Numbered from the stretch's first letter, positions 16,066 to 25,802 are shown. The stretch is 64,000 nucleotides of DNA from Rhodonellum sp041748555 (GCA_041748555.1 JBGTDA010000209.1:1-64000), one strand, 5' to 3'. Notes: generated from the letters alone by a model not told the origin. Made by a program: numbers and translations.

Positions 16066-17417
16066 TTGTTCAATGATGGTTTAAGTTTGTTCACAGCAGT
16101 TTTAAACTGCTCACCGCGATCTTCATAATTTCTGAAAAGGTCGAAACTGGCACAGGCAGGAGACAGCAATACCGCATCTCCGGATTTGCCATAATCCAAC
16201 CCCCATGATACCGCCTCGGCGATATTTTGGGTCTCCTTTATCTCCTTTATCTTTCCTGCAAATGCAGTCTTTAATTTCTCGTTTTCCTTGCCAAGGCAAA
16301 TAAGCATCTTCACCTTTTCACCGATGATCGGAAACAAGAGCGAATAATCATTTCCCTTGTCCACACCTCCCGCTATCCAAATCAGAGAACAACTGAAGCT
16401 TCCCAGTGCATAGGAGGTGGCATCTATATTGGTGCCTTTGCTGTCATTGATAAAGCTGATTCCATCTACAATCCCGACCAACTCCATCCGATGTGGGGCA
16501 TTTTGGAAATCCGATAAACCTGATCTTATCTCCGATTCGGATACACCCGCCAACATTGCCGCTGCCGAAGAACACATCACATTCAGCATGTTGTGGGTTC
16601 CCTTGAGGATGATTTCGTTTTTGCTGATGTCCAGCTTTTTTCCGGGCATCCGCAGGTGGATCTGATTTCCATCAAAGTATCCACCTTTTTCTTTTGATTG
16701 GGAAAGGGAAACAGGGAATTTTTCAGCCATCAACCTTTGCTCCCTGAGTCCCTTGATAATATTTACATCTCCTTCATAATAGATTGCATTTTCATTTTCG
16801 CCCATATTCTTGAACAGGGAGATTTTTGATGCGATGTATTTGTCCAGCTCATATTCATATCTGTCCAAATGATCGGGCGAAATGTTAATCAGAATGGCTA
16901 TGGCAGGCTTGAATTGCCGGAATCCGTCAATTTGAAAACTACTAGTTTCTATAACCCACCAATCTTTGTCTCCATCCACCAACTGACCTGCCCAACTTTG
17001 TCCGACATTTCCTGCAAGACCTACATTCAGTCCTGCTTTCATCAAAAGATGATAGGTAAGCAAGGTGGTTGTGGTTTTACCGTTTGTTCCTGTCACCGCA
17101 ATGACTTTTCCTTTTGAAAACCGGAAAGCAAACTCCAGCTCGTCAATTACCGGTATTCCCTTTTCTACTGCCGCTAATACTATTTCGGCATTAAGCGGGA
17201 TTCCCGGGCTTTTGATGATCAGATCAGCATCCAGTATTTTTTCTGCTGTATGTTGCCCTTCTTCAAAGGGAATGCTGTTTTCTTTTAATTTGGCTTTTCT
17301 TGAGTTGCTGATAACACCCATATCAGATACCCAAACAGCATAGCCTTCCCGTTTGGCCAGCATTGCTGCTCCCAATCCGCTTTCTCCTGCTCCCAGTATG
17401 GCTATGTTTTGGTTCAT
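16062..17417 (-). CDS. murD: UDP-N-acetylmuramoylalanine--D-glutamate ligase MurD
   Basis: The 451-residue ligase adds D-Glu to the muropeptide precursor. ILGAGESGLGAAMLA (8-22) is the substrate-binding Rossmann loop, VTGTNGKTTTTLL the ATP loop, and LINISPDHLDRY the central Mur motif. FINDSKGTNIDAT and LLSPACASFDLFRNYEDRG are the C-terminal domain hallmarks of MurD. It abuts mraY. Confidence 0.96.
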   Translation of the reverse strand: MNQNIAILGAGESGLGAAMLAKREGYAVWVSDMGVISNSRKAKLKENSIPFEEGQHTAEKILDADLIIKSPGIPLNAEIVLAAVEKGIPVIDELEFAFRFSKGKVIAVTGTNGKTTTTLLTYHLLMKAGLNVGLAGNVGQSWAGQLVDGDKDWWVIETSSFQIDGFRQFKPAIAILINISPDHLDRYEYELDKYIASKISLFKNMGENENAIYYEGDVNIIKGLREQRLMAEKFPVSLSQSKEKGGYFDGNQIHLRMPGKKLDISKNEIILKGTHNMLNVMCSSAAAMLAGVSESEIRSGLSDFQNAPHRMELVGIVDGISFINDSKGTNIDATSYALGSFSCSLIWIAGGVDKGNDYSLLFPIIGEKVKMLICLGKENEKLKTAFAGKIKEIKETQNIAEAVSWGLDYGKSGDAVLLSPACASFDLFRNYEDRGEQFKTAVNKLKPSLNK

Positions 17418-18629
17418 TTATCTAAGTTTCAATGTGGCCAAAGTGATGATTGCTAAAAGGATTCCCACTATCCAAAAACGGGTAGTGATTTTGGCTTCGG
17501 GAATATTCTTTTTCTGATAATGGTGATGCAGTGGAGACATCAATAGAATCCGCCGACCTTCACCATATTTTCTTTTCGAGTATTTGAAATAGCTGACCTG
17601 AACAATAACAGATAATAGTTCTATCAGGAAAATCCCGCATAAAACGGGAAGCAATAATTCTTTTCTCAAAATCAAAGAGGAAACGGCAATCACGCCTCCA
17701 ATCATCAAACTCCCCGTATCTCCCATAAAAACCTGCGCGGGATAGGCATTGTACCAAAGAAACCCCACGCATGCACCAACAAATGCGGCACAGAAAATCA
17801 CCATTTCTCCCGAATTGGGAATAAAGAAAACATTCAGATAAGAAGAGAAAATCGCATTTCCGCTGATATAGGCAAAGATTGCCAACGTCAGGCCGATAAT
17901 GGCTGAGGTTCCTGCCGCCAAACCGTCTAAACCGTCAGTGATATTTGCCCCGTTGGATACGGCTGTGATAATGAAAGTCACCAAAATGATATAAAGGACC
18001 GGGGTTACTTTTTCACCAAGAAATCCCAGAAAAACCTCATAATTCAGGGTATTGTATTTTTCAAAAGGAATGGTGGTTTTCGCCACTTTTACATCCCGAT
18101 AGGCCGGAGTTTCGACAATACCTTCTTCTATAGAAACAGGATTTGTAAATTCCCTAACCACTACATTGTCATGAAAATAAAGAGTGGCTCCCACCACAAT
18201 TCCAATTGTGATCTGACCGACGATTTTGAAACGGCCAGCCAAACCTTTCTTGTTTTTTCTAAAAATCTTGATGTAATCGTCCAAAAACCCGATTGCTCCC
18301 AACCAAACAGTGGTAATCAGCAACAGGATGATATATATATTATTCACATTGGCAAAAAGGAGAGTAGGAACGAGAATTCCTGTAATAATCATCAATCCCC
18401 CCATTGTTGGGGTACCTTTTTTCTCGTTTTGGCCTTTTAGTCCCAGGTCTCTTACTGTCTCACCTATCTGCTTGTTCCGGATCCAGTTGATGATGTTTTT
18501 TCCGAAAGTGATGGTAATGATCAGAGATAAAAGTGCAGCCATACCCGCCCTGAAGGAGATATACCTGAACACCCCTGCCCCCGGGACATCCAAAACCTGA
18601 TCTAAATATTCAAAAATCGGATATAACAT
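17418..18629 (-). CDS. mraY: Phospho-MurNAc-pentapeptide transferase MraY
   Basis: The 403-residue integral membrane enzyme makes lipid I on undecaprenyl phosphate. GTPTMGGL, GFLDDYIK (DD motif), NGANITDGLDGLAAGT, NAYPAQVFMGDTGSL and SPLHHHYQKK (HHH motif near residue 365) are MraY hallmarks. An insert of about 50 residues (ATLYFHDNVVVREFTN onward), which makes it longer than enterobacterial MraY, is usual in Bacteroidota (from memory). It starts one base into the murE stop. Confidence 0.96.
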   Translation of the reverse strand: MLYPIFEYLDQVLDVPGAGVFRYISFRAGMAALLSLIITITFGKNIINWIRNKQIGETVRDLGLKGQNEKKGTPTMGGLMIITGILVPTLLFANVNNIYIILLLITTVWLGAIGFLDDYIKIFRKNKKGLAGRFKIVGQITIGIVVGATLYFHDNVVVREFTNPVSIEEGIVETPAYRDVKVAKTTIPFEKYNTLNYEVFLGFLGEKVTPVLYIILVTFIITAVSNGANITDGLDGLAAGTSAIIGLTLAIFAYISGNAIFSSYLNVFFIPNSGEMVIFCAAFVGACVGFLWYNAYPAQVFMGDTGSLMIGGVIAVSSLILRKELLLPVLCGIFLIELLSVIVQVSYFKYSKRKYGEGRRILLMSPLHHHYQKKNIPEAKITTRFWIVGILLAIITLATLKLR

Positions 18630-20092
18630 TAATTCTTATTCAAAAGATTAAGCATTTCTTTCACCTGTTTCCTGTCATCAAAAGGGTATTTCACTCCTTT
18701 GATTTCCTGATAAGTTTCATGGCCCTTACCGGCTACAATAATGATATCGCCTTTTTTTGCCAGCATACCTGCAGTCTTTATGGCCTCTTTCCGATCTGCA
18801 ATGATCATAGTCTTTTTTAATCCCACAGGACTGATACCTGCTTCCATCTCCCTGAGGATGGTCATCGGATCTTCGTCTCTCGGATTATCGGATGTCAATA
18901 TCACCTTGTCACTGTACTGGGCCGCTATCTTGGCCATCATTGGCCTTTTAGTTTTATCCCTGTTTCCACCACATCCTATCAAAGTGATGACCTGTTCTAT
19001 TCCTGTCCTCACTCCCTGAATGGTCCTGAGCACATTTTCCAATGCATCTGGAGTATGCGCATAATCAACAATGGCTGTGATTCCAAACAAAGTCACTTTA
19101 TCAAACCTTCCTTGTGCTCCTTCCGCTTTTGACAGCTGCATCAAAACTTCATCCTCCTCTTCGCCAAGTAATACGGCTGTGCCCATTACCCCTAATAAAT
19201 TATAGGCATTGAATTCGCCGATCTGTCTGAACCAGATCTGTTTGTTATTGATATCAAGCTCCAATCCTTCGAGCGTATTGCTGAGAATCTTTGCCTTGAA
19301 ATCAGCCGGATATTTCAAAGCAAAAGTTTGGTGAAGGCCTTTGCAGTTTTGCAACATCACCATTCCTCTTTTGTCATCGGCATTGATTAAGGCAAATGCG
19401 GTTTTTGGCAATTCATCAAAAAGCTTCTTTTTGGCTTTGATATAAGCATCAAAGGATCCATGGTAATCCAGGTGGTCATGGCTGATGTTGGTAAAAACAG
19501 CCCCTGACAGGGATAAACCTTCCATTCTTTCCTGCACAATGGCATGGGAGCTGGCTTCCATAAAACAATGGGTGCAACCGGCATCCACCATTTTTCTTAA
19601 CAAAGCCTGTATAGTAACTGAATCCGGCGTGGTATGGGTGGCGGGGATAATGTCCTCATTGATTTTGTTTTCCACAGTTGACAACAAACCAACAACATAC
19701 CCCATTTCCATAAACAATTGATGAAGAAGCGTGACGGTGGTCGTTTTACCATTGGTACCGGTCACCGCCACTAACTTCAGCCTTTCAGATGGATTTTTGA
19801 AATAATTGGCTGCCATGATTCCCATGGCTTTGGCTGCATTCACTACCTGAACATAGGTAATGCCCTCCTTTTGGGTTGAGGGTAATTGTTCGCAAACAAT
19901 AACCGAAGCCCCTTTTTGCAAAGCTGCTTCTATATAAGCATGTCCATCCACCTGCGTACCTGTGATGGCCACAAAGGCGGATTTCTGAACAACCTTTCGG
20001 CTGTCAAATACTATTTCGCTAATTTCCACATCCATATTACCTATGGTAGAGGTCAGTGAAACTTTGTACAATATGTCCTTTAATACCTTCAT
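18629..20092 (-). CDS. murE: UDP-MurNAc-tripeptide synthetase MurE (meso-diaminopimelate type)
   Basis: The 487-residue ligase adds the third residue of the stem peptide. AVTGTNGKTTTVTLLHQ is the ATP loop. MEASSHAIVQERMEGL and FTNISHDHLDYHGSF are central motifs. ILTSDNPRDEDP carries the DNPR motif that in characterised MurE enzymes goes with meso-diaminopimelate specificity. murF is not next to it, nor anywhere in the cluster. Confidence 0.95.
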   Translation of the reverse strand: MKVLKDILYKVSLTSTIGNMDVEISEIVFDSRKVVQKSAFVAITGTQVDGHAYIEAALQKGASVIVCEQLPSTQKEGITYVQVVNAAKAMGIMAANYFKNPSERLKLVAVTGTNGKTTTVTLLHQLFMEMGYVVGLLSTVENKINEDIIPATHTTPDSVTIQALLRKMVDAGCTHCFMEASSHAIVQERMEGLSLSGAVFTNISHDHLDYHGSFDAYIKAKKKLFDELPKTAFALINADDKRGMVMLQNCKGLHQTFALKYPADFKAKILSNTLEGLELDINNKQIWFRQIGEFNAYNLLGVMGTAVLLGEEEDEVLMQLSKAEGAQGRFDKVTLFGITAIVDYAHTPDALENVLRTIQGVRTGIEQVITLIGCGGNRDKTKRPMMAKIAAQYSDKVILTSDNPRDEDPMTILREMEAGISPVGLKKTMIIADRKEAIKTAGMLAKKGDIIIVAGKGHETYQEIKGVKYPFDDRKQVKEMLNLLNKN

Positions 20093-22207
20093 TTATGACA
20101 ATACTAATCTGATTATCCCATCTTGTTGAACAGGAGCACCGGGACTGATGGACTGATTTTTCACCCTCCCCTTTCCTTGGTACATCACCCTCAATCCTTT
20201 ATTTTCCAAAACATATAATGCATCTCTTAATGACATGCCGCCAACATCGGGTACTATCGGTGCATCCACTTTATTTGACTTCCATTGAATGGATTTGTTG
20301 TTGAATGCAGATTTTACCCAGCCGGCCCCATCCTCACTTGTTAAATGATTTGATATGCCAAATCTGTTGCAGATCAACTGGAGATCCTCCAGCCTTCCGG
20401 ATTGTACATATGGAAAATCCTGATCCCCGGAGTTGGCCATTAGTGATTGAGGAAGAGAATTGCCATTCAATTCCAGATCCTGTGCATAAATCCTGTCCGC
20501 TATTTCTTTAAATACAGGTGCAGAAACATCCCCCCCGTAAGCATTGAATCCTTTTGGACTGTCGATCACCACTATAGCGCTATATTTTGGATTATCAGCC
20601 GGAAAATATCCTGCGAATGACGTGTAATAGCTTTTCGTATATTTGCCGTTCACCAGTTTCTGCGCAGTACCGGTTTTGCCGGCTATTTTATAATCCTCAT
20701 TATGCACATTTTTGGCAGTGCCGTTTTCAACCACACCCTCAAGAAGCGTCTGCAATTGTTTAATGGTTTTTTCTGATGCTATTCCTTTTCGGACAACCTC
20801 CGTGTCAAATTGTTTTTCTACCTGATTTCCTTTTCCAACAGCTTTTACAATCATGGGCTTGACCATCACACCGTTGTTTGCCACCGCATTGTAAAACATC
20901 AGCGTATGGAGCGGCGTCAGCTTCAACTCATAGCCAATGGACATCCAGGGAATGGTGGTACCATACCAGTGTTTGCCCTTGGGAGATTTGAAATAAGGTT
21001 TTCCTTCTCCCTTCAGCTGAAAATCTATCGGCTGATCCAAACCTGCATTTTCCACATAAGAAATAAATTTGGAGGGTTGATGACCAAAATGTTGATTGAC
21101 CATTTTGGAAATACCAACATTTGATGATTTCTCAAAAGCCTCACGGACAGTTATCCTACCGTACCCTCCGTTCTTTGCATCATTCATGTTGCGGTCGAAG
21201 AAGCGATAGGTTCCGTTTCCGGTATCGATGGTATCCTTAAGACTTACTTTTCCTTCCTCAAGAAGAGCCATCATGGAAAGCAGTTTGAAGGTGGAACCCG
21301 GCTCTGTAAGACCCTGTTCGCCTACGGCAAAATTGTAATACTCTCCGTAACCTTTACCGTTTTTGTTCTTTTGCAGGTTGATGATGGATTTGATGTGGCC
21401 GGTGGCTACTTCCATAACAATAACACATCCGAATTCTGCATCTTTATTGATCAGCTGCCGAAGGAGCGCTGTTTCGGCTACATCCTGAATATTGATATCC
21501 ATCGTGGTCATAATGTCAAATCCATCGTCGGGTTTGATATCGGTGGCATCAAAAACCGGTTTCCATGTCCCGCCTGCAATTCTTTGAAACAATGCTTTCC
21601 CGTTTTTGCCTTCCAGATAATCGTTGAAACTATATTCCAGACCGACTCCATATTTGTTCTCATTGAGAAAGCCGACGGTGCGGCTTGCAAGGTTATTGAA
21701 TGGCCGGTATCTCTTCTCTACTTTTTCGAAAATCACTCCACCACCCATTCTTCCCAAACGGAAAATTGGCCACTTGGACATTTTCTGCTTGTCCTGATAG
21801 CCGACTTGCTTTCTGTTTAAGATGATATAGCGCTTACCGCTGAGACGGGCCTCGGTGATGGCTCTTTTGTAGGCAGCTGTGGATTTGTCCCTATAATAGG
21901 CAGACAAAAAATAAGACAGGGAATCGATCCCTGATCTGAATGTTTTTTCATTGGTTACCAACGGATCAAGCACTACCCTGTAAAATGGCAGGCTGGTAGC
22001 CAGAAGACTTCCATCTTCAGCATAGATATTACCTCTTGTGGCACTGACATTTCTAAACTGGAAATTCTGATTTTCGGATTTGGCTGCCCATTTCTCCCCC
22101 TCCACAAACTGCAAATGGGTGATCCTATAAAAGATCAACCCGGCAAATAAGGCCACCAAAATGAAGGCTATCCTTACTCTCAGTACTATGGAACGTTTTA
22201 TATTCAC
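20093..22207 (-). CDS. ftsI: Division-specific penicillin-binding protein FtsI/PBP3 with a PASTA domain
   Basis: The 704-residue transpeptidase has a short N-terminal membrane anchor and a dimerisation region (ATRGNIYAEDGSLLAT). The transpeptidase motifs follow: GSTFK (active Ser), SSN and KTGTAQK. The last ~65 residues (PIVPDVGGMSLRDALYVLE to IIRLVLS) form one PASTA domain, absent in E. coli FtsI but seen in many other phyla. It lies between the FtsL-like gene (4-bp overlap) and murE. Confidence 0.94.
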   Translation of the reverse strand: MNIKRSIVLRVRIAFILVALFAGLIFYRITHLQFVEGEKWAAKSENQNFQFRNVSATRGNIYAEDGSLLATSLPFYRVVLDPLVTNEKTFRSGIDSLSYFLSAYYRDKSTAAYKRAITEARLSGKRYIILNRKQVGYQDKQKMSKWPIFRLGRMGGGVIFEKVEKRYRPFNNLASRTVGFLNENKYGVGLEYSFNDYLEGKNGKALFQRIAGGTWKPVFDATDIKPDDGFDIMTTMDINIQDVAETALLRQLINKDAEFGCVIVMEVATGHIKSIINLQKNKNGKGYGEYYNFAVGEQGLTEPGSTFKLLSMMALLEEGKVSLKDTIDTGNGTYRFFDRNMNDAKNGGYGRITVREAFEKSSNVGISKMVNQHFGHQPSKFISYVENAGLDQPIDFQLKGEGKPYFKSPKGKHWYGTTIPWMSIGYELKLTPLHTLMFYNAVANNGVMVKPMIVKAVGKGNQVEKQFDTEVVRKGIASEKTIKQLQTLLEGVVENGTAKNVHNEDYKIAGKTGTAQKLVNGKYTKSYYTSFAGYFPADNPKYSAIVVIDSPKGFNAYGGDVSAPVFKEIADRIYAQDLELNGNSLPQSLMANSGDQDFPYVQSGRLEDLQLICNRFGISNHLTSEDGAGWVKSAFNNKSIQWKSNKVDAPIVPDVGGMSLRDALYVLENKGLRVMYQGKGRVKNQSISPGAPVQQDGIIRLVLS

Positions 22208-22584
22208 TTATTGACTTTGATTTTTATCGGCGGCTCTTCCAGTTCATAAATTCCCAATGGCTCGATCTTTTTTGCCACTTCTGATTGTTTGCTGCTCAGC
22301 ATATACTCTGCCTCCAGCGTGGTCACATCTGCACGAATGTCTTCCACTTCCTGTTGTACTTTTTCTATATTCCTGATCATATTATCAGCTCGGTGATTGC
22401 TCCAGATATAGACTAAAGCAAGAAATGCTACATATAAAAAGGGTGGTACAAACTTGACCGGAATGCCTTCTCCCAACCATCCGGTAACATTCAGCTTCTC
22501 CTCAATCAGGGTAAAGATGTTCTTGCTCTTTCCTTTTTGGGAAGATCCTTTCTTGATTTTTTTCTTGAAAGTGTTCTGATTCAT
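22204..22584 (-). CDS. ftsL: FtsL-like cell division protein
   Basis: The 126-residue bitopic protein has a basic cytoplasmic N-terminus (KKKIKKGSSQKGKSK), one membrane helix (PPFLYVAFLALVYIW, about 46-60) and a short coiled coil (NIEKVQQEVEDIRADVTTLE). Sequence similarity to classical FtsL is weak, so the call rests on position between rsmH and ftsI, size and topology. It would join FtsQ and a DivIC-like partner. Confidence 0.75.
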   Translation of the reverse strand: MNQNTFKKKIKKGSSQKGKSKNIFTLIEEKLNVTGWLGEGIPVKFVPPFLYVAFLALVYIWSNHRADNMIRNIEKVQQEVEDIRADVTTLEAEYMLSSKQSEVAKKIEPLGIYELEEPPIKIKVNK

Positions 22585-22586
22585 CT

Positions 22587-23492
22587 TTATAATTTTTTGG
22601 CGATTCTTAGCTTGGCACTCCTCGCCCTGTTATTTCTTTGTATTTCTTCCGCATCCGCTACAATGGCTTTTTTAATAACCGGCTCCATAGGTCGGATCAG
22701 ATTGCCATAAAAGTCCTTTTCGACTTCTCCCTGAAATTTTCCTTTGGAAATGAAATTTTTGACCAACCGATCTTCCAAAGAGTGGTAACTCATGACCACC
22801 AATCTGCCTCCAGGCTTCAAAACCTCAAGTGCCTGTTGCAGCATTTCTCCCAAAGCTCCCAACTCATCGTTCACCTCAATCCTCAAAGCCTGAAAGACCT
22901 GAGCAAAGTATTTGAACTCCTTGCCTCTAGGTGCAAATTTTTGCAACAAAGCTTTGAACCCTTCAATGTTGCTGAATGGCACCATTACTCTTTGTGAAGC
23001 AATGGCTTGTGCTAAGGTTTTGGCATTTTTCACTTCTCCATAAATGCCAAAAATCCTGTGCAGACGGCTTTCTTCATAGGTGTTGAGGATATCTTTGGCG
23101 GTCATCGTCATCGAATCACTCATCCGCATATCAATATCACCTTCAAACCGGGTGGAAAATCCTCTCCCCGGAACATCGATCTGATGGGATGAAATCCCCA
23201 GGTCAGCCAATATGCCGTCCACTTGCTTTACACCATAAAGCCTCAGATATCTTTTCAGATCACGGAAGTTTGCCTGAACAAAAGTGAATTTGTCACTTTC
23301 AGGCACATTGGCTTCCGCATCACGATCCTGATCAAAACCATATAAGTGGCCTTTGTCAAGGTGTTTCAGGATTTCTTTTGAATGACCTCCACCACCGAAG
23401 GTCAGATCAACATAAATCCCGTTTGGATCTATGGACAATCCATCAATGCAAGTCTGAAGCATCACGGGGATATGATAATCTTGTGCTGTCAT
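22587..23492 (-). CDS. rsmH: 16S rRNA (cytosine-1402-N4)-methyltransferase RsmH
   Basis: The 301-residue SAM-dependent methyltransferase, formerly MraW, methylates C1402 of 16S rRNA. HIPVMLQTCIDGL opens it, and VDLTFGGGGHSKEIL is the SAM-binding motif. ILADLGISSHQID, QALRIEVNDELGAL and VMSYHSLEDRLVKNF are family hallmarks. It follows mraZ by 3 bp. Confidence 0.96.
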   Translation of the reverse strand: MTAQDYHIPVMLQTCIDGLSIDPNGIYVDLTFGGGGHSKEILKHLDKGHLYGFDQDRDAEANVPESDKFTFVQANFRDLKRYLRLYGVKQVDGILADLGISSHQIDVPGRGFSTRFEGDIDMRMSDSMTMTAKDILNTYEESRLHRIFGIYGEVKNAKTLAQAIASQRVMVPFSNIEGFKALLQKFAPRGKEFKYFAQVFQALRIEVNDELGALGEMLQQALEVLKPGGRLVVMSYHSLEDRLVKNFISKGKFQGEVEKDFYGNLIRPMEPVIKKAIVADAEEIQRNNRARSAKLRIAKKL

Positions 23493-23495
23493 GAC

Positions 23496-23936
23496 TTATG
23501 AGATATGTTTTTCCATCAGCCTGGAAAGCTCTGACGGATCGGTAATGATATTCTCAAGATACTTATCAGGGTTCCAGATTTCCACACTTCCACCCATTCC
23601 CACTAATACCGCATCTTTGTCGATTTCGGCATACCGGAGAAAAGTTTTTGGAATCAGTAATCTTCCTGCGCTATCCAATTCCACATCTGTATTGCCCCTG
23701 AAAAAACTCCTTTTCACCTTCCGCTGCTCTTCGTTCAGCGAGTTAAGTGCGTTGACCTGATTGTAGAGTTTTTTGAATTCCATCATGGGATATAACACCA
23801 GGCAACCATCATCGCCCAATCTGAGCATCAACTCATTGCCATTGGATTCCGGTATTGCCGCCTTTATTTTGGCAGGCAATGCCAGACGTCCTTTGGCGTC
23901 GAGCTTGCAGTCATATTGGTTATTGAACATTCCCAT
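23496..23936 (-). CDS. mraZ: Transcriptional regulator MraZ
   Basis: The 146-residue protein has two AbrB/SpoVT-like half-domains. The DxKGR motifs are DAKGRLALPAKIK (13-25) and DSAGRLLIPKTFLRYA (second repeat). MraZ binds repeated TGGGA-type boxes upstream of its own gene and controls the whole cluster. Such a box lies at 23989-24018, about 55-80 bp before this start. Confidence 0.96.
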   Translation of the reverse strand: MGMFNNQYDCKLDAKGRLALPAKIKAAIPESNGNELMLRLGDDGCLVLYPMMEFKKLYNQVNALNSLNEEQRKVKRSFFRGNTDVELDSAGRLLIPKTFLRYAEIDKDAVLVGMGGSVEIWNPDKYLENIITDPSELSRLMEKHIS

Positions 23937-23988
23937 GGGTTTATTTTAAGATTCCCTCCAAAAACAAAAGTAAGAAAAGCAATTACAC

Positions 23989-24018
23989 ATCCCACCACTT
24001 TCTCCCACTTTTCTCCAC
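23989..24018 (-). promoter_or_regulatory. MraZ box (three decameric repeats)
   Basis: On the minus strand the sequence reads GTGGAGAAAA, GTGGGAGAAA, GTGGTGGGAT in succession. These are TGG-type half-sites at exact 10-bp spacing, as in known MraZ operators (TGGGA-N5 repeats). It sits upstream of mraZ in the orientation expected for autoregulation. A weak TACTTTTA -7-like box lies just further upstream. Confidence 0.7.
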
Positions 24019-24125
24019 TTTTTCTTAAAAGTATCTAAAAGTTTGATCTATCACAATAGTATCCGAAAAATTTAAGGGTTTTTTTAATTGAGGGTCAACG
24101 GCTTGCGTAAAGGTAACCACAAAGA

Positions 24126-24170
24126 AAAATCCCTAAAGGCAGGCTTAAATCATCCATTTTTAGGGATTTT
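24126..24170 (-). terminator. Strong hairpin upstream of the mraZ promoter
   Basis: AAAATCCCTAAA (24126-24137) and TTTAGGGATTTT (24159-24170) form a perfect 12-bp stem with a 21-bp loop. On the minus strand it is followed by TTTTTCTTTG, resembling an intrinsic terminator. No minus-strand gene lies upstream, so it may isolate the cluster from read-through or be left over from the lost insertion sequence next to it. Confidence 0.5.
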
Positions 24171-24283
24171 AAACATTCATTAAATTTAGATTAATAAATA
24201 TTGGTCAAAAAGTGGGAGAATTCCCCAAATAGAATTCGATAATCTTAAATATGGCACATTGAATCCACTGTCAACAAAACCCA

Positions 24284-24477
24284 CTGGTGGTGCTCGAAGG
24301 ATACCCTTTTGCCTATCAGGTTTTTGAGGGCAATAAGTATGAGGTCCATGCTATCATTCCGTTAAAAGAGACTGCTTTCCAAAAGCAACATCAGCGAACT
24401 ATTGGAGAACGGATATGAATTTATTCTGGCAACAAGGCTGGAATTTTCTGCCATATCACAAAGTCAAGGGATTTGAA
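24284..24477 (+). pseudogene. IS1634-like transposase remnant
   Basis: One frame gives VVLEGYPFAYQVFEGNKYEV, then HAIIPL, and stops at 24418. Another frame continues with ISELLENGYEFILATRLEFS up to 24477. 'G-P-AY-VFEGNKYE' followed by 'YEFILATRL' is the pattern seen in IS1634/IS4-type DDE transposases. Only about 60 residues survive in two frames, so it is a dead relic in the 700-bp gap between mraZ and the TlpA-like gene. Confidence 0.5.
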
Positions 24478-24543
24478 ACATTGGAAAGCTGGACATTGGA
24501 ATTAAGGAGAATCGTAAGCTATTTTTAACTTTACATAAGTTTT

Positions 24544-24567
24544 GAACTTCTGGAAAAGTTCTTTTTT
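24544..24567 (+). terminator. Possible small terminator
   Basis: GAACTT (24544-24549) and AAGTTC (24556-24561) form a 6-bp stem followed by six T. It lies after the transposase relic and 70 bp before the lipoprotein gene. The stem is short, so confidence is low. Confidence 0.3.
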
Positions 24568-24637
24568 AAGGCTTATCATATTTTAAAGCCAATCTTTTAT
24601 CACTAACTTATCCATTGAAACACAAGGTTTTTAAATC

Positions 24638-25753
24638 ATGGAATTTTCCCGAGTCTTTTTCCTTTTAATTTACATTTCTGTTTTTTCTTTTTGTTCAGGG
24701 CCGGAAAGTCCTGAAGAGCTACTCCAGCGGAGCCAAGAAAAATATATATCATCCCCGGCCTATAGTTATCAAACTACTTTGATTTGGCAACATCCGCTTT
24801 TTGATGAAGTAGATACTTTTAGATACGAATTGCAGTTTGAAAAACGTCCCAATGAATTATTGGACTTTAATTTTATCGGAATAAGCCCTAAAAATACAAC
24901 CGTTTATCAGGACAACATCCTTACGATTTACTCTCATCAGGACAGTACGGTACTAATGCTTGATGCAGATACACTTAGGAAAAGCCCGGATAGACTGATG
25001 TATAATATGAAGCTTGCCTATTCGCCATTGAGAATATTAAAAACCGGAGACTTCTCGTATAAAGGAGATACTGGAATACAAAACAAAACTTATCGGCTTT
25101 TTAACCAGGTCTTGCAGGATACAGTTTATGAAGAAACCAAGGTGTATTCAGAAAATCAAGTCCTTATCAATCCTGCCAATGCACAGATACTCCTAATCAG
25201 GTACCTGTTGTTTCACAATGATAAACCCAAGCAGTTTATTGATACCTGGTTCGAAAATCAGAAATTTTCCGGCCTATCCAAGCTTTTGGACTATGAACTT
25301 CCAAAAGGATACCTTACTAAATTGGATGATAAGAAAAAGGTTAATAGAAAATTATTGGAAATTGGAAAAAAAGCCCCTGATTTTCAATTGATGGATTTAG
25401 AGGGAAATGAAGTTCAGCTTGCTGATTTCCGAGGGCAGAGGGTACTGATTGATTTTTCCATTATCAATTGCGGTTTTTGCAAACTTGCTCTAGACCATTT
25501 TGCCAAACCGGAATTTGCCTTTGCTTCAGATGTAACGGTATTATATATCAACCCTGTAGATAGTAATGAAAGGATGGAAAAGTATGTAGAAAAAGTCAAA
25601 TTTCCTTTCATAGTTTTGACCGGTGCCAATGAACTTGTAGAAAAATATGGGGTTTTCGGATACCCAAGTTTTTTTATCCTCGATGAGAAGGGTACAATTG
25701 TAGATTCATTTGCAGGGTTCCACCCTGAAAAACTCAGTGTATTGACCGAATAA
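24638..25753 (+). CDS. TlpA-like thioredoxin-domain lipoprotein
   Basis: The 371-residue protein begins with a hydrophobic signal ending in FSFC-SG (lipobox-like Cys19). The N-terminal ~240 residues resemble the DUF4369/LolA-like front part of Bacteroidota thiol lipoproteins (inference). The C-terminal third is a thioredoxin domain: KAPDFQLMDLEGNEVQLADF, then INCGFCKLA with a CxxC at 278/281, and YPSFFILDEKGTIV with a cis-Pro. It is probably an envelope thiol:disulfide oxidoreductase. The usual WCxPC is replaced by NCGFC. It stands alone. Confidence 0.75.
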   Translation: MEFSRVFFLLIYISVFSFCSGPESPEELLQRSQEKYISSPAYSYQTTLIWQHPLFDEVDTFRYELQFEKRPNELLDFNFIGISPKNTTVYQDNILTIYSHQDSTVLMLDADTLRKSPDRLMYNMKLAYSPLRILKTGDFSYKGDTGIQNKTYRLFNQVLQDTVYEETKVYSENQVLINPANAQILLIRYLLFHNDKPKQFIDTWFENQKFSGLSKLLDYELPKGYLTKLDDKKKVNRKLLEIGKKAPDFQLMDLEGNEVQLADFRGQRVLIDFSIINCGFCKLALDHFAKPEFAFASDVTVLYINPVDSNERMEKYVEKVKFPFIVLTGANELVEKYGVFGYPSFFILDEKGTIVDSFAGFHPEKLSVLTE

Positions 25754-25802
25754 AATCAACAAGAAAAAGCTGGCAGACGAAAAATTCCAAATCAAAAAAA
25801 CA

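Noticed and set aside
24210..24230. A third AGTGGGAGAA motif upstream of mraZ
   Set aside because: It is a single unit in the opposite orientation without a 10-bp repeat, so it is not called as an operator.
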